Positions 42,936 through 50,333 of a DNA stretch of 64,000 bases are shown here, one piece after another. A program made the position numbers and the translations under genes. Each line of letters starts with the position of its first letter. The stretch's first letter is position 1. The notes beneath the pieces were generated by a model. It was not told the origin of the DNA. It made no database searches and saw nothing but the letters and a program-made list of their open reading frames with translations. Source of the DNA: Yeosuana aromativorans (GTDB lineage: Bacteria; Bacteroidota; Bacteroidia; Flavobacteriales; Flavobacteriaceae); the NCBI RefSeq assembly GCF_014646655.1, contig NZ_BMNR01000001.1, positions 531,382-595,381 on the forward strand, in the 5' to 3' direction.

Positions 42936-43367
42936 TTAAAGTGGGAGTTTCCCTTTACCATTTTTAACATCCAAAACCAAATCCTTTATAAGCTTGCCTT
43001 TTAGGTTTTTCATCATAGTTGCCCTTGAGGCATTGATGAGGTGATGAACTGGGCAAGGATTTTTTTCGTTGCAATGCTCCAAGCTTAAAAAACAAGCGTT
43101 TAATTTTTTTTCGCCATCAATAACATGGACTATCTCCATGATATTTCTATTGACATCTGCTTCACTCAAATAAAAGCCTCCCTTTGGTCCCCTAGTTGAG
43201 GATATTAGTTTTCTTTTAGCAAGTTCCTGTAATAATTTGGCTATATATGGTTGTGGCACATTGATAGGCTCTGCAATATCCTTCACCATTATTTTATTCT
43301 CTTCACTAGAATGCACTGCCAAGAACAAGACAGCTTTTATGGCGTATTTGGATGAATTTGAAATCAT
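42936..43367 (-). CDS. Rrf2 family transcriptional regulator with Fe-S type cysteines (nos side)
   Basis: A 143-residue winged-helix regulator. The HTH region is about 22-60 (IAEPINVPQPYIAKLLQELA), followed by the wing STRGPKGGFYL. The dimerisation-helix loop holds C92, C99 and C105 (spacing C-x6-C-x5-C), as in IscR/NsrR-type cluster-binding members. Such proteins sense nitric oxide, iron-sulfur status or redox state. It is divergent from the second cytochrome and nosZ and probably controls that operon or itself. It resembles, but is clearly distinct from, the Rrf2 protein at 52403. Confidence 0.92.
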   Translation of the reverse strand: MISNSSKYAIKAVLFLAVHSSEENKIMVKDIAEPINVPQPYIAKLLQELAKRKLISSTRGPKGGFYLSEADVNRNIMEIVHVIDGEKKLNACFLSLEHCNEKNPCPVHHLINASRATMMKNLKGKLIKDLVLDVKNGKGKLPL

Positions 43368-43418
43368 TTGTTAAACTGTATTAAAGATTATTCAAAATAA
43401 AAAAGACTTTTTTGTCTT

Positions 43419-43440
43419 AAATATGATTTTTATCATATTT
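43419..43440. promoter_or_regulatory. FNR-like palindrome upstream of the nos operon
   Basis: AAATATGAT (43419-43427) and ATCATATTT (43432-43440) form a perfect inverted repeat with a TTTT spacer. The core TGAT-N4-ATCA (43424-43435) matches the FNR/DNR pattern TTGAT-N4-ATCAA at four of five bases per half. It lies between the divergent Rrf2 gene and the nos operon, with its centre about 42 nt before the expected transcription start. Confidence 0.6.
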
Positions 43441-43466
43441 CATGACTTCATTGCTTTATATTTTTG
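43438..43466 (+). promoter_or_regulatory. nos operon promoter
   Basis: TATTTTTG at 43459-43466 is an exact TAnnTTTG match. TTTC at 43438-43441, 17 nt upstream, is a near-TTTG -33 box and touches the FNR-like palindrome. It lies 37 nt before the cytochrome ATG at 43504. Confidence 0.55.
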
Positions 43467-43503
43467 CCTTGTAACATAATTATTAGCTAAATATAATATT
43501 AAA

Positions 43504-44013
43504 ATGAACACGAAAACAATGTCAAAATTAGTCTCACTTGTATTAATCGGTTTACTTATTGGTTGCGGTGGGAAAGACGAGAAAAAGAAAGCCTCTTTTT
43601 CTTATGAGAAAAAAGCAACTACAACAACACAACAGGCACCCCCTGAAACTAAAGTGCCTGCATCTAAAAAAGTCAATCTTACAGATAAAGGTGTTGGGCC
43701 TATTACTTCGGTTGAACTTAACGCAGAAATCGACCAAGCCATGGTAGCACACGGACAAGAAATTTACAATAAAATGTGTACCGCATGCCACAGACCTACT
43801 AAAAAATTCATTGGTCCAGCCCAAGCAGGCGTTATGGAAAGACGAACACCAGAATGGGTCATGAACATGATATTGAACCCAGAAGGCATGTTGCAAAATG
43901 ATCCATTGGCCAAAGAGTTATTGGCTGAATTTAATGGCGCTCCTATGGCCAATCAAAATCTTACCCAAGAAGAAGCCAGAGCTGTATTGGAGTATTTCAG
44001 AACTTTAAAATAA
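43504..44013 (+). CDS. Lipoprotein c-type cytochrome, copy 2 (first gene of nos operon)
   Basis: A 169-residue lipoprotein with Cys21 (LLIGCG), a threonine/glutamine-rich linker and a mono-heme domain with C92-T-A-C95-H96. The likely axial Met is in GAPM or MNMIL. It starts at ATG 43504, with an alternative in-frame ATG at 43519. It is 17 nt upstream of nosZ, so it is almost certainly its co-expressed electron donor. It is paralogous to the gene at 42422 across the intervening Rrf2 gene, which suggests a local duplication. Confidence 0.92.
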   Translation: MNTKTMSKLVSLVLIGLLIGCGGKDEKKKASFSYEKKATTTTQQAPPETKVPASKKVNLTDKGVGPITSVELNAEIDQAMVAHGQEIYNKMCTACHRPTKKFIGPAQAGVMERRTPEWVMNMILNPEGMLQNDPLAKELLAEFNGAPMANQNLTQEEARAVLEYFRTLK

Positions 44014-44030
44014 ACTAACACCTATTAATA

Positions 44031-45992
44031 ATGAAAAACACAATTAAAATAACATTAGGATTTATTGCCATTGCCCTTACATTTAGCAGTTGCAATAATT
44101 CAAAATCCTCAGAATCAAAAGGAGGATTGTCATCAAGCGCAGCCGAACAGGTGTATGTTAAGCCTGGTGACCATGACGAATTCTATGCCTTTTTATCAGG
44201 TGGTTTTAGTGGCCAATTATCCGTTTACGGACTGCCTTCAGGAAGACTGTTCAAGGTCATTCCCGTGTTTTCCCAAGACCCTGAAAAAGCATATGGGTAT
44301 AATGAGGAAACCAAACCTATGTTAATGACTTCTTATGGCGAAATTCCTTGGGGAGATGCCCACCATCCAGACATTTCACAAACCAATGGAGTGTTGGATG
44401 GCCGTTGGATTTTTATCAATGAAAACAACACGCCTAGAATTGCCAGAATTGACCTTTCAAATTTTGAAACTTCAGAAATTATTGAAATCCCCAATTCTGC
44501 AGGAAACCACAGTTCGTCTTACGTTACAGACAACACAGAATATGTCATTGCAGGAACTAGATTTGGAATCCCAATCCCACAACGGGATATATCAATAAAG
44601 GATTATAAAGGGAATTTTAAAGGCGCTCTTTCCTTTATTAAAGTAGATAAAGACAGTGGCCAAATGGATTTATCGTTTCAGATTTTGATGCCCGGTTTTG
44701 ATTATGATAAAGCGCATCCTGGTCGTGGAAAATCTGATGGTTGGTTTTTCTATACCACCTACAATACAGAAGAGGCCAATTCATTATTGGAAGTAAATGC
44801 ATCTCAAAATGACAAAGACTTTATTGCAGCTGTAAACTGGAAAAAAGCCGAAGAGTATATTAAAGTTGGCAAATTCAAAACCATGCCAACCAAATATGCC
44901 CATAACATCTATAATGATGAAACACACTCTGCAACCACAACCTGGGGAACCTCGGTAAAAGTATTGGACCCTGCAGAATGTCCTGGACTCGTGTATTTTT
45001 TACCAACACCAAAATCCCCTCATGGTTGTGATGTGGATCCAACAGGTGAGTACATAGTAGGTAGCGGTAAACTGGCTGCTAGTTTAACCGTGCATTCATT
45101 TACCAAAATGTTGGACGCCATTAAAAACAAGAAATTTGCTGGTGAAGCGTATGGTATTCCTATCTTAAATTTTGAAGATGTTTTGGCCGGAACGGTAGAA
45201 CAACCAGGTTTGGGGCCTCTACACACTGAATTTGACGGTAAAGGCAATGCGTATACCACTTTCTTCATTTCATCAGAAGTGGTTAAATGGAAACTGGGCA
45301 CTTGGGAAATATTGGATAGACAACCTGCTTTCTACTCTCCTGGGCACTTAATGATACCTGGTGGAAATTCACAAAAACCTTTTGGAAAATATTTGGTTTC
45401 TATGAACAAGATAACCAAAGACCGTTATTTACCAACAGGACCAGAAGTGTGTCAATCTGCTCAACTGTTTGATATCAGTGGTGATAAAATGAAACTATTA
45501 CTGGATTTCCCAACTATTGGCGAACCGCATTATGCGGCTGGAATTCCTGCTGATTTGGTAGCACCAAAATCCAGAAAAATATTTAAGCTAGAAGAAAACA
45601 AACACCCGTATGCCACAACAAATGATGCGGATACCAAAGTGGTAAGAGATGGCAAAAATGTGCACGTGTACATTACGACCATAAGAAGTCATTTTAATCC
45701 AGACAATATTGAAGGCATTAAAGTAGGCGACAAAGTATTCTTCCATGTTACCAATATGGAACAAGATTATGATGTTCCGCACGGTATGAGCATGATTGGA
45801 GCTAACACCTCAGAAGTGCTTGTTATGCCCGGTCAAACAGAAACCTTTGTTTGGGAACCTAAACAAGTTGGTGTATGGCCATTTTACTGTACCGATTTCT
45901 GTTCGGCATTACATCAGGAAATGCAAGGTTATGTAAGGGTGTCTCCAGAAAACTCCAACATTCCATTGTCTTGGTCATTAGGAGAAGAATAA
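44031..45992 (+). CDS. nosZ: Nitrous-oxide reductase, Sec-type (clade II), lipoprotein
   Basis: A 653-residue copper enzyme reducing N2O to N2 in the periplasm. It has a Sec lipoprotein signal (TFSSC, Cys21) instead of a Tat twin-arginine signal, which marks the clade II type. The seven-bladed propeller carries CuZ ligands such as the pair in WGDAHHPD (His111-His112) and others in PHGCDVDPTGEY. The C-terminal cupredoxin domain (about 545-640) has the CuA motif FYCTDFCSALHQEM. All metal sites that can be recognised are intact. It is preceded by a cytochrome c and followed by an 11-bp hairpin and the nos accessory genes. Confidence 0.97.
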   Translation: MKNTIKITLGFIAIALTFSSCNNSKSSESKGGLSSSAAEQVYVKPGDHDEFYAFLSGGFSGQLSVYGLPSGRLFKVIPVFSQDPEKAYGYNEETKPMLMTSYGEIPWGDAHHPDISQTNGVLDGRWIFINENNTPRIARIDLSNFETSEIIEIPNSAGNHSSSYVTDNTEYVIAGTRFGIPIPQRDISIKDYKGNFKGALSFIKVDKDSGQMDLSFQILMPGFDYDKAHPGRGKSDGWFFYTTYNTEEANSLLEVNASQNDKDFIAAVNWKKAEEYIKVGKFKTMPTKYAHNIYNDETHSATTTWGTSVKVLDPAECPGLVYFLPTPKSPHGCDVDPTGEYIVGSGKLAASLTVHSFTKMLDAIKNKKFAGEAYGIPILNFEDVLAGTVEQPGLGPLHTEFDGKGNAYTTFFISSEVVKWKLGTWEILDRQPAFYSPGHLMIPGGNSQKPFGKYLVSMNKITKDRYLPTGPEVCQSAQLFDISGDKMKLLLDFPTIGEPHYAAGIPADLVAPKSRKIFKLEENKHPYATTNDADTKVVRDGKNVHVYITTIRSHFNPDNIEGIKVGDKVFFHVTNMEQDYDVPHGMSMIGANTSEVLVMPGQTETFVWEPKQVGVWPFYCTDFCSALHQEMQGYVRVSPENSNIPLSWSLGEE

Positions 45993-46027
45993 TCATGAAC
46001 TGAGTTTCGTTTTTAGTATGTTTTTCT

Positions 46028-46066
46028 AAGTAAGGCGAATCTGATATTTTCACACTCGCCTTACTT
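46028..46066 (+). promoter_or_regulatory. Intercistronic hairpin after nosZ
   Basis: AAGTAAGGCGA (46028-46038) pairs perfectly with TCGCCTTACTT (46056-46066), an 11-bp stem with a 17-nt loop. No T run follows on the plus strand, so it is not a classical terminator. It may stabilise the nosZ mRNA end and lower downstream expression. Confidence 0.5.
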
Positions 46067-46095
46067 TAAAAATCTAAAAAATTAAAACCATAACG

Positions 46096-46689
46096 ATGAA
46101 AAAGTCAAATATCATCATGTTGCTTGCAGCACTATTACCCTTGGGATTGTTTATATTTCCTTTGTGGAACATAACCCTTGAAGCACCTCAATATCCCACT
46201 CCGTTGGGAATGAACATACATATCAATGATTTTGCCGATGCCAATCCTTTTGATATCAAAAATATAAACCTGATGAACCACTATGTGGGTATGAAGTACA
46301 TTCCTGAAGCAATTCCTGAGTTTAAGATTTTCCCTATTGGAATCATTATCACAACTATTATTGGGCTTATAATTGCTTTTAAGGGTAATTACAAATGGTT
46401 CTTGGGATGGTTTATCTTAATGATTGTACTAAGTAGTGCAGGTATGTATGATTTTTACATGTGGGAACATGATTATGGGCATAATTTAAACCCAAAAGCC
46501 ATTATGAAATTTACCAATCCTGATGGTTCCATTATGGGCTTTCAACCGCCATTGTTTGGCACTAAGCACATTTTGAATTTTACGGCGCATTCGTATCCAA
46601 GATTAGGCTCATTGTTTTTAGCATTGGGCATTGCAACCTCGCTATTGGCCTATTTTGTTGGCAAAAAAACTAAAAACAATACGTTATGA
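46096..46689 (+). CDS. nos-cluster integral membrane protein
   Basis: A 197-residue protein with about four helices (residues 7-25, 78-95, 102-120 and 165-187). A periplasmic loop includes NLMNHYVGMKYIPE and a second reads DFYMWEHDYGHNLNP. Several histidines in loops (NHYVG, EHDYGHN, KHILNFTAHS) could bind copper or heme. Bacteroidota and other clade II nos clusters carry a membrane protein at this place (sometimes called NosB), but the function is not established. It overlaps nosL by 4 nt. Confidence 0.8.
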   Translation: MKKSNIIMLLAALLPLGLFIFPLWNITLEAPQYPTPLGMNIHINDFADANPFDIKNINLMNHYVGMKYIPEAIPEFKIFPIGIIITTIIGLIIAFKGNYKWFLGWFILMIVLSSAGMYDFYMWEHDYGHNLNPKAIMKFTNPDGSIMGFQPPLFGTKHILNFTAHSYPRLGSLFLALGIATSLLAYFVGKKTKNNTL

Positions 46690-47123
46690 ATTTATTGAAA
46701 AAACTTCTCATCATAGTATTTACGGTTAGTTTATTTAATTGTAACACCTCTCCTGAAGCAATTGAATATGGTGTTGACGGATGCCACTTTTGCAAAATGA
46801 CCATCGTTGACAAAATACACGCCGCAGAGATTGTGACAAAAAAAGGCAAGGTTTATAAATTTGACTCTTCAGAGTGTATGATTAATTTTTTAAAGGAGTT
46901 TGATGCCTCACAGGTGAAACTGTATTTATCCAATAGTTTTTCTGAACCTGAAAAACTTATTGATGCCACCAAGGCAACATATTTAATCAGTAAAAATATC
47001 CCTAGTCCAATGGGTGCATTTTTAACAGCATTTAAAACCGAAGACGAGGCAACAAAAATCCAATTAGAAAAAGAAGGAACTATTTTCGGTTGGGATACAT
47101 TAAATGCCTATTTAAACAAATAA
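46686..47123 (+). CDS. nosL: Copper chaperone lipoprotein NosL
   Basis: A 145-residue lipoprotein with Cys19 (VSLFNC). The NosL signature GCHFCKMTIVDKIHAAEIVT is followed by KFDSSECMINFLK. It provides Cu(I) for assembly of the CuZ site of NosZ, with Cys, Met and His residues as ligands. Translationally coupled to the preceding membrane gene through ATGA and followed almost directly by nosD. Confidence 0.93.
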   Translation: MNLLKKLLIIVFTVSLFNCNTSPEAIEYGVDGCHFCKMTIVDKIHAAEIVTKKGKVYKFDSSECMINFLKEFDASQVKLYLSNSFSEPEKLIDATKATYLISKNIPSPMGAFLTAFKTEDEATKIQLEKEGTIFGWDTLNAYLNK

Positions 47124-47127
47124 TGTG

Positions 47128-48366
47128 ATGAATAAGGTTGTTACCGTTTTTCTTATCCTTTTTTTTGTGTCCTTTTTTTCATCGGCACAAACAATCACGG
47201 TATGCAAAGATTGCAACATCACAACCTTAAAGGAAGCCATTAAAAATGCTACGGATTTTGATACCATTATTGTAAAGCAAGGCACCTATAAAGAACATAA
47301 TATTACCATTGACAAACCACTAACTATCTTGGGCAAAAATTATCCGGTGATTGATGGCGAAGAGCAAGGTGAAATCATCACCATTGTGTCTGATCATGTT
47401 ACTGTTGACGGGTTATTTCTAAAAAATGTTGGCAACAGTTATACCGAAGACTTTGCGGCAATAAGAGTGATAAAAAGCAAGTTTTTTGAAATACGAAATC
47501 TTGTCATAGAAAAACTCTTTTTTGGCATTTACATTGAAAAATCCAAATTTGGAAAAATCATTAACAATAAAATCATTGGGGAGGCTGTAGAAGAATATAA
47601 TTCCGGTAACGGAATCCATTTATGGTACAGCCATGACTTGGATATTGAAAACAACCATGTACAAAACATGAGAGACGGCATTTACTTTGAGTTTGCCGAT
47701 AATTCCACCATTAAAAACAATGTAAGTACCAACAATTTAAGGTACGGCCTACATTTTATGTTTTCTAACAATGATGTTTATGAAGGCAATACGTTTGAAA
47801 ATAACGGAGCTGGAGTAGCCGTGATGTTTTCAAAACAAATAAAAATGATAAACAATGTCTTTAAAAAAAATTGGGGAACAGCTTCTTACGGCTTGCTGTT
47901 AAAAGAAATTAACGATGCCGAAATAAAAGGGAACACCTTTGAAAAAAATACCATAGGCATCAACATTGAAGGTTCCAATAGAATCACTTACGTGAACAAT
48001 AACTTTTCAAATAACGGTTGGGCCGTAAAAGTAAGAGGTGCTTGTTATTCAAATTCGTTTATAAGCAATAATTTTCTGTACAATTCTTTTGATGTTTCCT
48101 ATAACAGCAAAATCAATGATAATTTGTTTGACAACAACTATTGGAGCAATTACACCGGATATGACCTGGACAAAAACGGGATTGGGGATGTACCCTACAG
48201 ACCCGTAAAATTATTTTCTTACATTGTTAACAGAACGCCAGAAACCATTATCCTGTTAAGAAGTTTGTTTATAGATATCATTGACTTTTCCGAAAAAGTT
48301 TCTCCGGTTTTCACGCCAGACAAGCTACTGGACAATAACCCTTCAATTAAAAAAATAGCATGGTAA
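47128..48366 (+). CDS. nosD: Periplasmic copper-maturation protein NosD
   Basis: 412 residues from the ATG at 47128; a GTG one codon earlier is also in frame. A signal peptide (about 1-22, FFSSAQ) is followed by a right-handed parallel beta-helix of CASH-type repeats (about 60-330), visible as recurring NNV/NNT/GIY turns such as MRDGIYFEFADNSTIKNNVS. The tail includes NDNLFDNNYWSNYTGYDLD, typical of NosD. It works with the NosFY transporter in maturing the NosZ copper centre. The nosF start overlaps its last 7 nt. Confidence 0.94.
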   Translation: MNKVVTVFLILFFVSFFSSAQTITVCKDCNITTLKEAIKNATDFDTIIVKQGTYKEHNITIDKPLTILGKNYPVIDGEEQGEIITIVSDHVTVDGLFLKNVGNSYTEDFAAIRVIKSKFFEIRNLVIEKLFFGIYIEKSKFGKIINNKIIGEAVEEYNSGNGIHLWYSHDLDIENNHVQNMRDGIYFEFADNSTIKNNVSTNNLRYGLHFMFSNNDVYEGNTFENNGAGVAVMFSKQIKMINNVFKKNWGTASYGLLLKEINDAEIKGNTFEKNTIGINIEGSNRITYVNNNFSNNGWAVKVRGACYSNSFISNNFLYNSFDVSYNSKINDNLFDNNYWSNYTGYDLDKNGIGDVPYRPVKLFSYIVNRTPETIILLRSLFIDIIDFSEKVSPVFTPDKLLDNNPSIKKIAW

Positions 48367-49067
48367 CCATTGAAAATTTACATAAAAAATTTGGAAAAAA
48401 CATCGTGCTTAACGGTGTTGACTTAAGTATTAAAGAGGGTGGTATTTTTGCAGTTCTTGGCCCCAACGGTTCGGGAAAAACAACCCTCATTAAATCTGTT
48501 TTGGGCATGGTAATTCCAGATAAAGGAACCATTTCCGTTCTCCAAAAAAACATAAAAAACAGTTCAGCATACCGGCATAAAATTGATTATTTACCTCAAA
48601 TAGCAAATTTTCCAGGCAACTTAAAAGTCAAGGAACTTATTACCATGATTAAGGATTTAAGGGGCAAGACCACCAATGATGACGCATTGATCAGTCTGTT
48701 TAAACTGGACAAGTTTCTTGATAAAAAATTGGGAAATCTCTCAGGAGGCACCAAACAAAAAGTAAATTTGGTTTTAACGTTTATGTTTGACAGCCCGCTT
48801 ATTATTTTGGACGAGCCCACATCTGGCCTAGACCCTATTTCTTTGATACATTTAAAAGATTTAATTCAAGCCGAAAAAGCCAAAGGAAAAACCATTTTGA
48901 TCACCTCACATATCATGAGCTTTGTTGAAGAAATTTCTGATGAGATTGTGTTTCTTTTGGAAGGTAAAATTTATTTCAAAGGCACTATTGAACAACTAAA
49001 GACCATGACCAATCAATCTGATTTTGAACGTGCCATTGCAACCATTTTAACAGATAACCATGCTTAA
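48360..49067 (+). CDS. nosF: ABC transporter ATPase NosF
   Basis: A 235-residue ATPase. Walker A is GPNGSGKTTLIK (residues 34-45), the Q-loop lies in YLPQIANFPG, the signature is NLSGGTKQKV, Walker B is PLIILDEPTSGLDP, and the H-loop is LITSHIMS. All are intact. It energises the NosDFY system used for CuZ assembly. It overlaps nosD by 7 nt and nosY by 8 nt, so the three are translationally coupled. Confidence 0.95.
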   Translation: MVTIENLHKKFGKNIVLNGVDLSIKEGGIFAVLGPNGSGKTTLIKSVLGMVIPDKGTISVLQKNIKNSSAYRHKIDYLPQIANFPGNLKVKELITMIKDLRGKTTNDDALISLFKLDKFLDKKLGNLSGGTKQKVNLVLTFMFDSPLIILDEPTSGLDPISLIHLKDLIQAEKAKGKTILITSHIMSFVEEISDEIVFLLEGKIYFKGTIEQLKTMTNQSDFERAIATILTDNHA

Positions 49068-49842
49068 AATATTAAAATACAGTTTTTTTGATTTGATGCG
49101 AAGCCGTTGGAGCTACGTGTACTTTGCGTTTTATTTGTTGCTTGGCATTGTGCTGTTGTTTTTAAACAACGATTTATCAAAAGCAGTCATTACCTTAATG
49201 AACATTATTATTGTTCTGGTTCCGCTGATTGGGACCATTTTTGGGGTGATGTACTACTATAATTCCAAAGAATTCACGGAACTGTTGTTGGCACAACCCT
49301 TAAAACGTTCGTCTATCTTTTTAGGACAATATTTAGGTGTATCCATATCGCTATCCATGAGTTTGGTTTTAGGATTGGGTATTCCATTTGCACTCTATGG
49401 TTTATTCAATTCAAGTGCTATTTGGGACTTCTCTTTACTCATTATAACGGGCGGATTTTTAACGTTTATCTTTACGGCCTTAGCGTTTAATATTGCTTTA
49501 TCCAATGAAAATAAAATCAAGGGGTTTGGCTATGCTATTTTGGTATGGCTGCTTTTGGCAATTATTTATGATGGCGTGTTTTTAATGTCACTGATCTTGT
49601 TTGAAGATTATCCGTTGGACAAATTATCATTGGTAGGAACCATGTTAAACCCAATAGATTTATCCAGGACACTCATTCTATTAAAATTGGATATATCTGC
49701 CTTATTGGGTTATACCGGTGCCGTTTTCAAACAGTTTTTCGGAACCAGCTTTGGATTGATTGTGTCGTTCAGTATGTTAATAATATGGGTATCCTTGCCT
49801 GTTATGCGAATTGTGTATAAATCAAAAAGAAAGGATTTTTAA
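49060..49842 (+). CDS. nosY: ABC transporter permease NosY
   Basis: A 260-residue ABC-2 type permease with six predicted helices (about 18-38, 45-68, 95-120, 130-150, 160-185 and 230-252). Between helices 2 and 3 lies YYNSKEFTELLLAQPLKRSS, the coupling region typical of NosY. It is the last gene of the nos operon; a hemerythrin gene converges on it 29 nt downstream. No clear terminator was found in this gap. Confidence 0.92.
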   Translation: MLKILKYSFFDLMRSRWSYVYFAFYLLLGIVLLFLNNDLSKAVITLMNIIIVLVPLIGTIFGVMYYYNSKEFTELLLAQPLKRSSIFLGQYLGVSISLSMSLVLGLGIPFALYGLFNSSAIWDFSLLIITGGFLTFIFTALAFNIALSNENKIKGFGYAILVWLLLAIIYDGVFLMSLILFEDYPLDKLSLVGTMLNPIDLSRTLILLKLDISALLGYTGAVFKQFFGTSFGLIVSFSMLIIWVSLPVMRIVYKSKRKDF

Positions 49843-49871
49843 ACTGAAAAAAAACTTGGTATTAAGAATTG

Positions 49872-50333
49872 TTATTTCCAAAACACATCATTCAAGTTAT
49901 CTTCAAAATCGTCTGGTTGATGGATGCTTTCAATTAAAGATAATTGTTCTGCAGTAGCCACTTTTTGAATTTCCGGAAACAAAATCCGTTCCTCAAACCG
50001 AATATGTTGCTCCAGTTCTTCTTCAATTTTATTCAACGTTTTAGTATCATCCCCTGTGCTTGTAAACAAGCGTTTTAATCTCCTGTGATCTGACAATGCC
50101 TTTTTAACAAGTTCGTTATCACTTTTTAAAATAGTAAAAATGTGTGTTTCCTCTAATTCAAAATGAGGGATTAAATGGGTTTTAAAAAACCAATCGGCAT
50201 ATACTTTTATACGATTTGCTTCAATATTCTTATTAAATCCTGTTCTTATTTTCCAAGATAGCAACAATCCATGGTGATGTTCCCTACTCAGATTTTGCAA
50301 CGCTTTATGTCGCTTTTGAATTTTATTTTGCAT
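49872..50333 (-). CDS. Hemerythrin-domain protein
   Basis: 153 residues from the ATG at 50333; an upstream in-frame start at 50372 would lie deep within the preceding gene. Di-iron ligand pattern: SREHHHG, then HFELEETHIF, DHRRLKRLF and EQHIRFEERILFPE. This gives the H...HxxxE...H...HxxxxE arrangement of bacterial hemerythrins. The likely role is O2 or NO binding or iron-sulfur repair, consistent with the nos/ric neighbourhood. It overlaps the 3' end of the upstream membrane gene by 11 nt, so the two are probably co-transcribed. Confidence 0.88.
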   Translation of the reverse strand: MQNKIQKRHKALQNLSREHHHGLLLSWKIRTGFNKNIEANRIKVYADWFFKTHLIPHFELEETHIFTILKSDNELVKKALSDHRRLKRLFTSTGDDTKTLNKIEEELEQHIRFEERILFPEIQKVATAEQLSLIESIHQPDDFEDNLNDVFWK

